64,000 bases of DNA from Gammaproteobacteria bacterium (GTDB lineage: Bacteria > Pseudomonadota > Gammaproteobacteria > Steroidobacterales > Steroidobacteraceae): contig JANYFY010000029.1 in NCBI GenBank assembly GCA_025359565.1, positions 62,001 to 126,000 of the forward strand. The letters are read 5' to 3'. The position numbers and the translations under genes were made by a program. Shown here piece by piece: positions 16,872 through 26,608 of the stretch (its first letter is position 1; each line of letters begins with the position of its first letter). Below the pieces are notes generated by a model. It searched no databases. It saw nothing but the letters and a program-made list of their open reading frames with translations, and was not told the DNA's origin.

Positions 16872-18026
16872 ATGACATATCTTAATTTAAGTGACGCGGA
16901 ACTCAAAAACCGCAGCGCGACTTGGACTGCACAAGAAATCACTCACCAACCTGCCATGTGGCAGGAAACTCGGGACCTCATCGAAAAAAATGCCCTCAAG
17001 CTTCATAGTTTTTTAAAACCACTACTCGCCAGGAAAGATCTTCGCATTATTTTAACCGGCGCAGGATCATCAGCCTATATTGGACAATGTTTGCAGCCCG
17101 ATCTGTTGCAACATCTAGGAAGACGCGTTGAAGCAATAGCCACGACAGACTTAGTCGCTGGGCCTCTGCAATGTCTACAACCGGATGTACCGACCTTACT
17201 CGTGTCATTCGCACGCTCAGGTAGCAGCCCCGAAAGCCTTGCTGCGGTGGACCTTGCCGACCGTTACGTCAAAGAGTGCTATCAATTGGTCATCACCTGC
17301 AATGCTCAGGGAGAATTGTTTATGCGCTGTGCGAATCGTCCACGTAGTTTCGCACTACTGCTACCCGAAGAGACCCATGATCGAAGTTTCGCGATGACCT
17401 CCAGTTTTAGTTCAATGCTCTACGCGGGCTACTGCACATTCGTTTCCGGGTCAGCGACCAAAGCATTCGTGGAAAGATTCTCGACAGCGAGTTCAGCCGT
17501 GATATCAGGCATTAGCCAACGATTTCACTTGATGGCATCGAAACCCTATCGCCGAGTGGTCTATTTAGGGAGCCGAGGATTAATGGGACTTGCCAACGAA
17601 GCCGCCCTTAAATTGCTTGAGTTAACCGACGGTGCTGTCGTGTCGCTATCGAACACTCCGTTGGGGTTTAGGCATGGACCCAAAACTTTTGTCGATTCCA
17701 CAACTCTGGTAATTATATTCTTGTCCAACGATCCTCTGACAAGACGCTATGATTTGGATCTTTTACGAGAGCTACGCAACGATGGCGTCGCGAGTCAAGT
17801 ACTTGCAATATCTGGCAAATCAAACGACGAGGCGGTGGCTGGCGATTGCGTTTTAATTCCTGGAATGAGCACGGCCAGCGATCTCGAATTGTGTTTTCCG
17901 TACGTGGTCTGCGCGCAAATTTATGCATTCTATCGATCGCTTGAACTGAGAAAATCACCGGATAACCCGAGCGCCTCGGGCACCGTTAATAGAGTAGTTA
18001 AAGGCGTGACTATTCACGCTGCATAA
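16872..18026 (+). CDS. agaS: AgaS, galactosamine-6-phosphate deaminase/isomerase (SIS domains)
   Basis: The 384-residue length equals that of E. coli AgaS. Two SIS domains are visible. The first has LTGAGSSAYIGQCL near residue 60 and SFARSGSSPESLAAV near 115. The second has VYLGSRGLMGLANEAALKLL near 232 and GFRHGPKTF near 262. AgaS converts galactosamine-6-phosphate to tagatose-6-phosphate and ammonia in the cytoplasm. It lies between agaZ and the kinase gene in a tight operon with gaps of 12 and 9 bases. This is the most specific marker that the cluster handles GalN/GalNAc rather than plain galactose. Confidence 0.9.
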   Translation: MTYLNLSDAELKNRSATWTAQEITHQPAMWQETRDLIEKNALKLHSFLKPLLARKDLRIILTGAGSSAYIGQCLQPDLLQHLGRRVEAIATTDLVAGPLQCLQPDVPTLLVSFARSGSSPESLAAVDLADRYVKECYQLVITCNAQGELFMRCANRPRSFALLLPEETHDRSFAMTSSFSSMLYAGYCTFVSGSATKAFVERFSTASSAVISGISQRFHLMASKPYRRVVYLGSRGLMGLANEAALKLLELTDGAVVSLSNTPLGFRHGPKTFVDSTTLVIIFLSNDPLTRRYDLDLLRELRNDGVASQVLAISGKSNDEAVAGDCVLIPGMSTASDLELCFPYVVCAQIYAFYRSLELRKSPDNPSASGTVNRVVKGVTIHAA

Positions 18027-18035
18027 AGGAATATT

Positions 18036-19049
18036 ATGTATCTGGGCGTGGATGGCGGAGGCACCAAAACCGCATTTCTTTTACTCAATGATAAGGGTCA
18101 AGTGGCCGCCACATACACCGGCGGTAGCTCCTATTATCCAGAGGTCACCATGGAGGGGGTAGGCGAGGTCATTCGCGAAGGCGTCGAGGCCGTAATGGCT
18201 AAGGCGAAAATTTCCGTAGAAACCATCACCTATGCGTTTTTTGGACTTCCTGCCTACGGCGAAGATAGCATCGAGGACTCCCGTTTAGAAATTTTGCCAA
18301 GCACCGTGCTAAATTTATCCCAATATACCTGTGGCAATGACATGGTCTGTAGTTGGGCAGGCTCACTCGCTTGCGTGGATGGCATCAGTGTAGTTGCCGG
18401 TACTGGCTCTATTGGCTATGGCGAATATTTAGGTCTAAACGCACGGGCCGGGGGGTGGGGCGACCTATTCGGTGACGAAGGCTCCGCTTACTGGATCGCA
18501 CGCGAAGGACTCACAGCGTTTTCACGCATGAGCGATGGGCGCAGCCCCAAGGGAGCGTTGTACCCTCTGTTTATGCAACACTTTAAGCTACGCGATGCGA
18601 TCGATCTTGCCGGAAAAATTAATAATCTACCTGCTAAAGAGCGCAGCACCGTTGCTCAAATATCTAAATTAGTGACCGCAGCGGCACTTGCAGGCGATAA
18701 CGAGGCGATTATTATTTATAAACGCGCCGCAGACGAACTCGCCGAGCTCGTGACAGCCATTCGACAAACATTGAAGGTGCCCCGAGACTTGAAGCTGCCC
18801 GTGTCGTACACCGGGGGCGTTTTCAATACCGGGAAACTCATCTTAGAACCCTTTAGAGCGGCGCTAGCGCACGCCAACCTCGCGTCAGACCTTAAAGCAC
18901 CTTTGCTGGAACCGGCAGTCGGGGCTGCGCTATATGCCGCTCGCTGTAAGGGAATTCGTTTCAGCGACGAGGTGATTCACGAGATGCGCGAGACTAAACC
19001 CGCGGGCGTGCTCGGGTTCAACGAATCAAGTCCCGCAAAAAGTTTGTAA
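18036..19049 (+). CDS. agaK: BadF/BadG/BcrA-type amino-sugar kinase, AgaK-like
   Basis: The 337-residue protein begins with the ASKHA phosphate-1 motif GVDGGGTKTAFLL. It has VVAGTGSIGYGEY (phosphate-2, about 127), a GGWGDLFGDEGSAYWIARE segment (about 142) typical of GlcNAc kinases of this family, and VSYTGGVFNTGKL (adenosine motif, about 261). As last gene of the permease-agaZ-agaS operon it is expected to phosphorylate GalNAc or galactosamine after non-PTS uptake, as described for Shewanella AgaK. GlcNAc specificity is the alternative. It overlaps the convergent selO gene by 24 bases. Confidence 0.8.
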   Translation: MYLGVDGGGTKTAFLLLNDKGQVAATYTGGSSYYPEVTMEGVGEVIREGVEAVMAKAKISVETITYAFFGLPAYGEDSIEDSRLEILPSTVLNLSQYTCGNDMVCSWAGSLACVDGISVVAGTGSIGYGEYLGLNARAGGWGDLFGDEGSAYWIAREGLTAFSRMSDGRSPKGALYPLFMQHFKLRDAIDLAGKINNLPAKERSTVAQISKLVTAAALAGDNEAIIIYKRAADELAELVTAIRQTLKVPRDLKLPVSYTGGVFNTGKLILEPFRAALAHANLASDLKAPLLEPAVGAALYAARCKGIRFSDEVIHEMRETKPAGVLGFNESSPAKSL

Positions 19050-20576
19050 CACCCGCTCTTCTGGACGCGGTGGCAAAGAATAGTCTTCAAAGCCTGCTTG
19101 GTCGGTATAGGGACTTGATAGCACCGTGAGCAATTCCTCGAATGGTTGAAAATCTTCATGCTCAAGCGCTGCGCGAATAACCCGCTCAACACGGTGATTT
19201 CGCGGAATAAATGCCGGGTTAGCCGCACGCATCAATACAGCACGCCCTTGCTGCGTATCCGGCAGCTCGCGCTCCAGGCGAATACGCCAACGTTCCAGCC
19301 AGTCGTCAAACCTGCTCCGATCTGAAAACAGCGTTCGCACACTAGCCGTGGCCTCCTCCGCCAAAAACGTATCTGCACGCCCTCCTGGCACTGCGCCGGC
19401 GACATCACACAACCGGCGAAAAGTCCGCGTGAAATCGGCCTGGCCGTGATGCATCGCAATGAGTAAGTCACGCGCAAGCTGCAAATCCTCTGCTTCATGG
19501 CTTACAAGGCCCAACTTAACTCGCATGCCCGCAAGCCAATATGCCTCAAATTGCGACGGAAATTTTTCAATGACAGAAGTCGCTAAATTCACTGCCTTAT
19601 CAGAATTAGAATTAGAATTAGAATCAGAATCAGACCCCGAGCTAATGAGCGGCAGCAAAGTCTCAGCAAGGCGAGCCAAATTCCATTGCGCAGCGTGCGG
19701 CTGATTTTCGTAAGAGTAGCGACCCCCGCTATCGATCGAGCTATATACCGTCGCAGGGTCGTAACTATCCAGAAAGGCGCAGGGTCCGAAATCTATCGTC
19801 TCACCCGATAGGGTCATATTGTCGGTGTTCATGACGCCATGGATAAATCCCATGTGCATCCAACGCGCGATTAACGATGCTTGCCGCTCGCCCACAACGC
19901 GCAGCAATTCGAGATACGGCCGCTCAGTTGCTTTTAATTCAGGATAATGACGATTGATGACGTAATCCGCGAGTAACTTGATACCCTCTTGATCTGCGCG
20001 TGCGGCGAAAAACTGGAAGCTTCCGACCCGCACGTGACTTAAAGCCACACGAGTAAAAATGGCACCTGGTACCATTGCTTCACGTGCAACCCACTCTCCC
20101 GTGGTCACGGCCGCCAAGGCACGCGTTCCGGGCACGCCCAACGCGTACATCGCTTCACTCAGCAAATACTCACGTAGCACAGGGCCTAGCGCTGCCCGCC
20201 CATCGCCATTGCGTGAGTAAGGAGTCCTACCCGAACCCTTCAACTGGATTTCACGGCGAATGCCTTCGCGATCTTGGGCCTCACCCAGCAGAATAGCGCG
20301 CCCGTCACCCAATTGAGGGACAAAATGTCCAAACTGATGTCCCGCATAAGCCATGGCAATGGAATCACTGCCGATCAGGGTATTGCCCGAGAATACTGCA
20401 GCCAGTCCAAGCTCCTCCAGCGCACTAATATTAAGATTAAGCTGTAAAGCCAGCGTACGATTAAACTGAATAAGATTAGGCCTTCGCACCGGCGTCGGCT
20501 TAACGCGCGCATAAAAGCGATCCGGTAAATTTGCATAACCCTTTAGCAATCCAAACCGCGCAAAATCATCGGACAT
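19026..20576 (-). CDS. selO: SelO (YdiU) protein adenylyltransferase, cysteine form
   Basis: The 516-residue protein carries the SelO pseudokinase signatures: MAYAGHQFGHFVPQLGDGRA (about 75), QLKGSGRTPYSRNGDGRA (about 112), HMGFIHGVMNTDNMTLSG (about 240) and IDFGPCAFLD (about 260). SelO transfers AMP to Ser/Thr/Tyr of other proteins and is linked to the oxidative stress response. The C terminus is TFCGT, with Cys at the third-last position where eukaryotic SelO has selenocysteine and E. coli YdiU has Cys. The terminal TGA is therefore a true stop. An acidic low-complexity insert (DSDSNSNSNSD, about 317) comes from a hexanucleotide repeat. The gene stands alone and overlaps agaK tail to tail. 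Confidence 0.93.
   Translation of the reverse strand: MSDDFARFGLLKGYANLPDRFYARVKPTPVRRPNLIQFNRTLALQLNLNISALEELGLAAVFSGNTLIGSDSIAMAYAGHQFGHFVPQLGDGRAILLGEAQDREGIRREIQLKGSGRTPYSRNGDGRAALGPVLREYLLSEAMYALGVPGTRALAAVTTGEWVAREAMVPGAIFTRVALSHVRVGSFQFFAARADQEGIKLLADYVINRHYPELKATERPYLELLRVVGERQASLIARWMHMGFIHGVMNTDNMTLSGETIDFGPCAFLDSYDPATVYSSIDSGGRYSYENQPHAAQWNLARLAETLLPLISSGSDSDSNSNSNSDKAVNLATSVIEKFPSQFEAYWLAGMRVKLGLVSHEAEDLQLARDLLIAMHHGQADFTRTFRRLCDVAGAVPGGRADTFLAEEATASVRTLFSDRSRFDDWLERWRIRLERELPDTQQGRAVLMRAANPAFIPRNHRVERVIRAALEHEDFQPFEELLTVLSSPYTDQAGFEDYSLPPRPEERVLQTFCGT
19603..19632. repeat. Five tandem GAATYA hexanucleotides within selO
   Basis: Three GAATTA units are followed by two GAATCA units, giving 30 bases of perfect 6-bp periodicity. 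The length is a multiple of three, so unit gain or loss by slippage keeps the frame. On the minus strand it encodes an alternating Asp/Asn-Ser run in SelO. Confidence 0.9.
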
Positions 20577-20597
20577 TGCTTACCGGCCACGCTGCAT

Positions 20598-22487
20598 TTA
20601 ACTACCGCCCAACAACTCATCGACCACGAGGGTTGCCGCCTGTTCTGGCGTCATTCCCGAGGTATCGATACGAATCTCAGCGGCAATGGGGGCCTCATAG
20701 GGACTATCGATTCCAGTAAAATTTGCAAGCTTGCCCGCGCGTGCCTTTTTATAGAGTCCCTTTACGTCTCGCTGTTCCGCCACGCTAAGGCGTGTATCCA
20801 CGAATATTTCAATGAATTCGCCCGGAGCCATCATGTCGCGCACCATTTGCCGCTCCGCTCTAAACGGCGAAATAAAAGCAGTGATCACGATAATACCGGC
20901 ATCGGTCATCAGCTTGGCAACCTCGCCAACCCGACGAATATTCTCCACTCGATCGGCGTCGGTGAAGCCAAGATCTTTATTCAGACCGTGACGCAAATTA
21001 TCGCCATCGAGCATAAAAGTATGCCGATTCATGCGGTGCAGCTTCTTCTCCACCAAGTTCGCTATGGTCGATTTTCCGGCGCCCGATAGTCCTGTAAACC
21101 ACAATACGGAAGGCCGCTGATGTTTCAATGCAGCCCGACCTTCTCGACTCACCTCGATGGCCTGCCAGTGAATATTTTGGCTACGCCGAAGTGCGAAGTT
21201 AATCATGCCCGCGGCCACTGTGGCATTACTGATTTTGTCGATCAAAATGAACCCGCCCAAATCACGATTGATCGCATAGGGTTCGAATACCACAGGCCTG
21301 TCGGTGACGATATTCGCGACTCCAATCGCGTTAAGCTCCAGGGTTTTAGCCGCTAGTTGATCCAAGGTGTTGACATTGACTTGATATTTCGGCGCATGCA
21401 CGCTGGCGCCTACGGTCTGAGTGGCTAATTTTAACCAGTACGGACGGCCGGGCAATAAAGGCTCCTCTGACAACCACACCAGCGTTGATTCGAACTGATC
21501 CGCCACTTGCGGTGGCGAATCAGCGGCGACTATTACATCACCTCGCGAGCAATCCACCTCATCCGAAAAAGTTAAAGTCACGGATTGGCCCGCCACCGCC
21601 TGGGATAACTCTGCGTCAAACGTCACAATGCGACTCACCGTCGATGTTTTACCCGAGGGCAAGACTCGAATCGTGTCGCCTGGTTTGACCACACCGGCAC
21701 AAATCAACCCCGAAAACCCGCGAAAATCCAAGTTCGGCCTGTTTACCCATTGCACTGGCATGCGCAAGGGTTGCAACTGATCGACATTGACGTCAATGGC
21801 GACACTATCAAGATGCTCTACCAGAGTCTTACCCGTGTACCACGGCATCTTATCGGAGTGTCGCGCGATATTATCTCCACCGAGTCCAGACATCGGTATG
21901 ACCACCAAGTCCTTGATACCGATGCTGTTCGCAAATGCCGTAAATTCCACCACAATAGCTTGGCACTTTGCTTGATCGTAGCCGATTAAATCCATTTTGT
22001 TGACCGCTAAGACCACGTTGCGAATTCCAATTAAATGCGCAAGATACGCGTGTCGTCGAGTTTGAATTAGCACCCCTTTGCGTGCATCGATCAGTATCAC
22101 AGCAAGGTCAGCGGTTGATGCACCGGTCACCATATTTCGAGTGTATTGCTCGTGGCCCGGGGTGTCGGCTACGATAAATTTACGCCGCTCGGTTGAAAAA
22201 AATCGATACGCCACATCAATTGTGATGCCTTGCTCTCGCTCGGCGGCCAGGCCATCCACTAATAGTGCAAAATCGATATTCTCACCTTGAGTGCCGATAC
22301 GCTTAGAGTCGGCTTCAAGCTCCGCCAATTGATCCTCAAGAATCATCTTAGAGTCGTATAGCAAACGTCCGATCAGAGTGGACTTTCCATCGTCGACGCT
22401 CCCACAGGTGATAAAACGCAGCAGGGTTTTATGTGGGTCCTGCGCGAAAGACTCGTGTACTTTCTCCCTTGTATCACCCCCGAGCAT
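20598..22487 (-). CDS. cysNC: CysN-CysC fusion: ATP sulfurylase GTPase subunit / APS kinase
   Basis: This is a 629-residue fusion. The N-terminal part (about 20-440) is an EF-Tu-like GTPase with [27 protein letters not shown] and NKMDL. The C-terminal part (about 460-625) is APS kinase with a second P-loop, [15 protein letters not shown], and [15 protein letters not shown]. With CysD it makes APS from sulfate and ATP and then phosphorylates it to PAPS. The ATG at 22487 overlaps the cysD stop as TGATG, so translation is coupled. No PAPS reductase or sulfotransferase gene is visible in the window. Confidence 0.95.
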   Translation of the reverse strand: MLGGDTREKVHESFAQDPHKTLLRFITCGSVDDGKSTLIGRLLYDSKMILEDQLAELEADSKRIGTQGENIDFALLVDGLAAEREQGITIDVAYRFFSTERRKFIVADTPGHEQYTRNMVTGASTADLAVILIDARKGVLIQTRRHAYLAHLIGIRNVVLAVNKMDLIGYDQAKCQAIVVEFTAFANSIGIKDLVVIPMSGLGGDNIARHSDKMPWYTGKTLVEHLDSVAIDVNVDQLQPLRMPVQWVNRPNLDFRGFSGLICAGVVKPGDTIRVLPSGKTSTVSRIVTFDAELSQAVAGQSVTLTFSDEVDCSRGDVIVAADSPPQVADQFESTLVWLSEEPLLPGRPYWLKLATQTVGASVHAPKYQVNVNTLDQLAAKTLELNAIGVANIVTDRPVVFEPYAINRDLGGFILIDKISNATVAAGMINFALRRSQNIHWQAIEVSREGRAALKHQRPSVLWFTGLSGAGKSTIANLVEKKLHRMNRHTFMLDGDNLRHGLNKDLGFTDADRVENIRRVGEVAKLMTDAGIIVITAFISPFRAERQMVRDMMAPGEFIEIFVDTRLSVAEQRDVKGLYKKARAGKLANFTGIDSPYEAPIAAEIRIDTSGMTPEQAATLVVDELLGGS

Positions 22488-23401
22488 CAAAAGTAGCCCT
22501 CTTGCTTTTTCCTTTCCATACTTGCCGACTGATCGTGATCAATGGCCCGCCCGTGGCGCTCGGAAGTCCTCGTGACCAGCATCTCACGAATGACCTCTGG
22601 CAGCGTAGCCGCCATGCTCTCGAACGCTCCGGTCAGGGGATAACACCCCAAAGTGCGAAAGCGAATTGAACGCGACGTAGGTACTTCGCCTAGATGTAAG
22701 GGAAAGCGATCATCATCGACCATTAGCAGCAGGCCGTCCCGAACAACCGTGGGTCTTGGAGCCGACAAATATAAAGAAACAATTGGAATATTCTCTGCAT
22801 GGATGTACTGCCAGATATCCAATTCCGTCCAATTGGAAAGAGGAAATACACGAATACTTTCGCCCTTGGCTTTTTTGGCATTGAACAAGTGCCAAAGTTC
22901 GGGCCGCTGCTGTTTGGGGTCCCAGCGCTGCGATGCCGATCGAAAAGAAAATACGCGCTCTTTCGCACGGCTCTTCTCTTCATCACGGCGCGCGCCTCCA
23001 AAAGCCACATCAAAGCCATGTTGAACAAGCGCCTGTTTAAGTCCTTCGGTCTTCCATAGCTCCGTGTGCAGCGCCGAACCATGCTCGAAGGGATTGATAC
23101 CGCGTCGTTTAGCCTCAGGATTTTGATATACGATTAAATGCATGCCGCACTCACGCGCCATCTGATCACGGAATTCGTACATCGCGCGAAATTTCCAAGT
23201 GGTGTCGATATGTAACAACGGAAACGGAGGGACACTTGGATAAAATGCCTTGCGCGCCAAATGCAGCATGACTGCCGAATCTTTGCCGATGGAATACAAC
23301 ATTACCGCCTTATCAGCTTCGGCTACCACTTCGCGCATGATGTGAATAGCTTCCGCTTCGAGGCGCTGTAAATGCGTCAGCGTGATTTTTTCTAAAGCCA
23401 T
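22487..23401 (-). CDS. cysD: CysD, sulfate adenylyltransferase subunit 2
   Basis: The 304-residue protein has the PP-loop-type motif [20 protein letters not shown] near residue 33, [18 protein letters not shown] near 137 and the CysD-typical LGCYPLTGA near 251. It is the catalytic subunit of ATP sulfurylase, partner of CysNC. I chose the ATG at 23401 with AAAGGA just upstream; it aligns with the usual N terminus ([16 protein letters not shown]). A TTG at 23425 would add eight residues and overlap the upstream lyase stop. The gene follows the CoA-ester lyase after 20 bases and precedes cysNC with one base of overlap. Confidence 0.95.
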   Translation of the reverse strand: MALEKITLTHLQRLEAEAIHIMREVVAEADKAVMLYSIGKDSAVMLHLARKAFYPSVPPFPLLHIDTTWKFRAMYEFRDQMARECGMHLIVYQNPEAKRRGINPFEHGSALHTELWKTEGLKQALVQHGFDVAFGGARRDEEKSRAKERVFSFRSASQRWDPKQQRPELWHLFNAKKAKGESIRVFPLSNWTELDIWQYIHAENIPIVSLYLSAPRPTVVRDGLLLMVDDDRFPLHLGEVPTSRSIRFRTLGCYPLTGAFESMAATLPEVIREMLVTRTSERHGRAIDHDQSASMERKKQEGYF

Positions 23402-23421
23402 AGGTCCTTTTTTTTTGTCAT

Positions 23422-24291
23422 TCAAGCGTAGCGAGACAGGATCTTTTCAGCTTGCCGCAAGTGAGGAATATCCACCATCTTCCCGTCGAGGGACAGTGCG
23501 ACTAGTCCCGGATTTGCTGCAAATAACGCGACTACTCGTGCGGCATGCGCAATTTCAGCAGCACTCGCCACAAAACACTCGTTGATGACCGCTACTTGAT
23601 CGGGATGAATCGCAAGCTTACCGTTAAAACCATCGCGATGTCCTTCGCCACAAGACACGCGCAAACCAGCGACATCTCTATAGTCCACAAACAACGTATC
23701 TATAGCCAACACCCCAGCAGCGCGCGCGCCGAACAGACACAGCGAACGAGCCAGTTGAAACGGTGATGTCCACGCTCCACCCGATTCCTTATTGGCAGTG
23801 GCACCCAACGCGGCACCCAGATCTTCGGCACCCCAAGTCATCCCATATAACCTTGAACCACAGCGACTAAAATTATTGAGCGAAAACACCGCCTCCGGAG
23901 TCTCGGTCGCAATGGGTAATATTTTGATTGCACCCCGAATAACGCCATACTCGACTTCGAGTGCATCCAAATAATGCCCCAGTTGCACCACATCGTCGGG
24001 CGACCGTGTTTTAGGCTGAACAATTCCATCAGGCCGAAACGGAACTACGGCCTTCAGATCCAGCAATGCATCCACAGTATCCAGCGAATTGATTCGCACC
24101 CACAATTGCTGCTGAGTGCGATTAGGATGTTCAGCCAGAAACTCAGCAATACGTCCACGCGCCGCAGACTTTTCACTGCCCGCTACCGCATCCTCTAGGT
24201 CAAATATAGCGATGTCAGCGCTCGAAGTGACGCTCTTAGCAATTTTTCGATCACTATCCCCTGGGACGAATAATAAGGAGCGTGCGCTCAA
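23422..24291 (-). CDS. HpcH/HpaI-family CoA-ester lyase (CitE/malyl-CoA lyase-like)
   Basis: The 289-residue protein matches the CitE/Mcl family. [14 protein letters not shown] opens the barrel, FDLEDAV (about 30) and VRINSLDT (about 65) hold Mg-binding and substrate residues, QPKTRSPDD is near 92, and ETPEAVFSL (about 130) and [10 protein letters not shown] (about 154) complete the active site. Family enzymes cleave or form citryl-, malyl-, citramalyl- or beta-methylmalyl-CoA. Its start overlaps the MaoC stop by four bases, a common pairing of hydratase and lyase for C4-C5 dicarboxylyl-CoA esters. The exact substrate is not visible in the sequence. Confidence 0.85.
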   Translation of the reverse strand: MSARSLLFVPGDSDRKIAKSVTSSADIAIFDLEDAVAGSEKSAARGRIAEFLAEHPNRTQQQLWVRINSLDTVDALLDLKAVVPFRPDGIVQPKTRSPDDVVQLGHYLDALEVEYGVIRGAIKILPIATETPEAVFSLNNFSRCGSRLYGMTWGAEDLGAALGATANKESGGAWTSPFQLARSLCLFGARAAGVLAIDTLFVDYRDVAGLRVSCGEGHRDGFNGKLAIHPDQVAVINECFVASAAEIAHAARVVALFAANPGLVALSLDGKMVDIPHLRQAEKILSRYA

Positions 24292-24746
24292 AGAGTAGGC
24301 TTCCTATGCATAAGAGCCGAGCGTTTACAGGTAGCCACTAACTCATTGCGCTGATTAAAAGCACGATGAGCGAATACCACGATCCCGTTTTTGGGACGCG
24401 AACCGCTGGCCCGGGTCTCTAGCACTTCTGACTCCACCCGTACCGTATCACCGTGAAATAACGGTTTCGGAAAACGCACTTCGTCCCAGCCGAGATTCGC
24501 CACGGTAGTGCCCAGGGTGGTGTCAGCCACAGAAATGCCCACCATCAACCCTAAGGTAAACGCGCTATTGACAATCCTCTGACCAAACTCGGTTTGTGTT
24601 CGACAATACTCTTCATCTAAATGCAGAGCAGCCGGATTGTGTGTCAGCGCTGAAAAAAACACATTATCCGCTTCAGTAACAGTGCGCCTTATGGCATGTT
24701 TAAACTGCTGCCCTACTGAGAATTCTTCAAAGAAAAGTCCTGACAC
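24288..24746 (-). CDS. MaoC-family (R)-specific enoyl-CoA hydratase
   Basis: The 152-residue single hotdog domain has the hydratase signature [20 protein letters not shown] (about 18), with the Asp/His pair that acts in MaoC and PhaJ enzymes, followed by [12 protein letters not shown]. The short length suits the one-domain mesaconyl-CoA hydratase/NodN-like group. The GTG start has GGGGTGA upstream. It is the first gene of a coupled operon with the CoA-ester lyase, cysD and cysNC. I infer hydration of an unsaturated dicarboxylyl-CoA that the lyase then splits. Confidence 0.85.
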   Translation of the reverse strand: MSGLFFEEFSVGQQFKHAIRRTVTEADNVFFSALTHNPAALHLDEEYCRTQTEFGQRIVNSAFTLGLMVGISVADTTLGTTVANLGWDEVRFPKPLFHGDTVRVESEVLETRASGSRPKNGIVVFAHRAFNQRNELVATCKRSALMHRKPTL

Positions 24747-24931
24747 GATATCACCCCGTCTTTAAAACACCGGTAGTACGCCATGTTAACCTCTAAAAAC
24801 CACGATCAATAGCCCAATAGGCATAAAAATCCAGATTCGCCGTGCCGACCTCTTCGATGTGGATTAGACTTCCATATCGCGTATTGATGGCAGTAATTTT
24901 TCGCCAAAGATAGAATTTTATGGAGAGAGGC

Positions 24932-26605
24932 ATGAATAAATTTTGTTTTATGATCGCAGCTGTAGCTACCGCGCTAGTGACTGCGTGCGCAGGTAGTAGC
25001 TCGCCCACCTCAGTAACTACCGCTTCCACGGCGCGGGGCACTTTATCGACCAATCCGCCCTTTCGTATTGCCTCTTTGAGTGCACCAGCATTTCAAGCGG
25101 CATTGAGCGCAAGCGCATCGGGCTCGCAACTCTTGCAAATCAGCGGCGCGCCCGTCTGCGGCGTGGATTTTTACTACCTTAAATTTTGGACCGTCGGGGG
25201 AGCGAATGAGCCCACTCAGTCATCGGGTGCTCTGATGGTGCCCACGGGTCCTGCCCCCACTTGTTCCGGCGCCAGGCCGATCGTGGAGTATGCGCATGGT
25301 ACCAATACAGACAAGACCTTGAATATTGCAGACCTCACTAAATCGTCGAATACCGAGGGCGCGCTAATTGCAGCGATGTTTGCCGCGCAAGGGTACATCG
25401 TGGTTGCCCCGAATTACGCCGGCTACGATATTTCAACGTTGGGCTATCACCCTTATTTAAACGCCGTCCAGCAATCGGGGGAAATGATCGACATATTAAC
25501 GGCCGCACGCACCGCTTTACCGAAAACCCAAACGTCGAGCACCAGTGATAACGGTAAGTTATTTTTGACGGGTTACTCGCAAGGCGGCTATGTGGCAATG
25601 GCGACGCAGAAGGCGATGCAAACGGCCCAGCAACCGGTGACGGCGGCAGCACCCATGTCGGGCCCTTATGCCCTCGAGGCCTTTGGCGATGCGCTGTTCT
25701 TCGGCGGCGTGGACTTAGGAGCCACTGTATTTGCGCCATTGCTGACCACAAGCTATCAGCATGCCTACGGCAATATATATGCGGCAACCACTGATATTTA
25801 TTCCGCTACTTACGCAGCCGGCATTGATACGCTTTTGCCGAACACGAACTCCATTGACTACATTTTCGCGAATAATTTACTACCGCTCACTGCGGCGTTC
25901 AACATCATGACGCCAACGGTCACATTACCGCCTTCCCTACCCAATAGTGCACAACTTTCAGCACTGCTAACAGGGCTACTGGCCGAGCCCAGCAATGCCA
26001 AAGACCCTCGCACGCCGCTTTTCGATTTAGGATTCGGCACGCCTTACTTGATCAATAATGATTATCGCGTGAGTTATGCGCTGGACGCTGCCACTAATGT
26101 AGATGGCGCCATCCCTAATCCTGGCACCGGCCAGTCGGCGCCCGGCTTGCCGCTTGCCGCCACAGCGCCCACACAGACTTTTCGTTTGGCGCTCTACAAG
26201 AACGATCTGCGTAATGGGGGGTGGACGCCCGCCAGTCCGACACTACTGTGTGGCGGCATGAATGACCCTACCGTGTTTTATCCACTTAACACCAGCGTGA
26301 TTCAGGGTTTTTGGGCTGCATTACAACCCAGCCTATTCGCGCCCGGCGGGCTGGTCCAGGTGCTCGACGTCAATGCGCCAACGAACGGCGTTGCTTCAGC
26401 TACCGACCCCTATGCGCAAATTGAAGCAGCCTTCCAAACCACGCAAGCGAATTTATTCCTGCAGTTGACAGCGCCCGCCCCCGCTGGGGCTGGCCTTACT
26501 GCCGCCGCCGCACAGCAGCAGCTGACCCAAAATTATCACGCAGCCGTGGCGCCTTTTTGCACACTCGCCGCCCGCTCGTTCTTCACCAAGATCTTAGGAG
26601 GCTAA
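24932..26605 (+). CDS. Lipase-like alpha/beta-hydrolase lipoprotein
   Basis: The protein of about 557 residues starts MNKFCFMIAAVATALVTACA, a lipoprotein signal with lipobox LVTAC. The ATG at 24932 is preceded by GAGAGG; an ATG at 24920 is less well placed. The alpha/beta-hydrolase core shows YAHGTNTDKT (oxyanion region, about 120), VVAPNYAGYDIS (about 160) and the nucleophile elbow GYSQGGYVA (about 215). The overall form resembles secreted lipases or feruloyl/tannase-like esterases of the LIP family. The gene ends three bases before an OmpW-family gene, so the two are probably one transcript. The substrate is unknown. Confidence 0.8.
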   Translation: MNKFCFMIAAVATALVTACAGSSSPTSVTTASTARGTLSTNPPFRIASLSAPAFQAALSASASGSQLLQISGAPVCGVDFYYLKFWTVGGANEPTQSSGALMVPTGPAPTCSGARPIVEYAHGTNTDKTLNIADLTKSSNTEGALIAAMFAAQGYIVVAPNYAGYDISTLGYHPYLNAVQQSGEMIDILTAARTALPKTQTSSTSDNGKLFLTGYSQGGYVAMATQKAMQTAQQPVTAAAPMSGPYALEAFGDALFFGGVDLGATVFAPLLTTSYQHAYGNIYAATTDIYSATYAAGIDTLLPNTNSIDYIFANNLLPLTAAFNIMTPTVTLPPSLPNSAQLSALLTGLLAEPSNAKDPRTPLFDLGFGTPYLINNDYRVSYALDAATNVDGAIPNPGTGQSAPGLPLAATAPTQTFRLALYKNDLRNGGWTPASPTLLCGGMNDPTVFYPLNTSVIQGFWAALQPSLFAPGGLVQVLDVNAPTNGVASATDPYAQIEAAFQTTQANLFLQLTAPAPAGAGLTAAAAQQQLTQNYHAAVAPFCTLAARSFFTKILGG

Positions 26606-26608
26606 AAC

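Noticed and set aside
19026-19028. TGA at the selO end as a selenocysteine codon
   Set aside because: The protein already has Cys at the third-last position, the place of Sec in eukaryotic SelO, and the tail matches the length of cysteine forms. The TGA is a stop.
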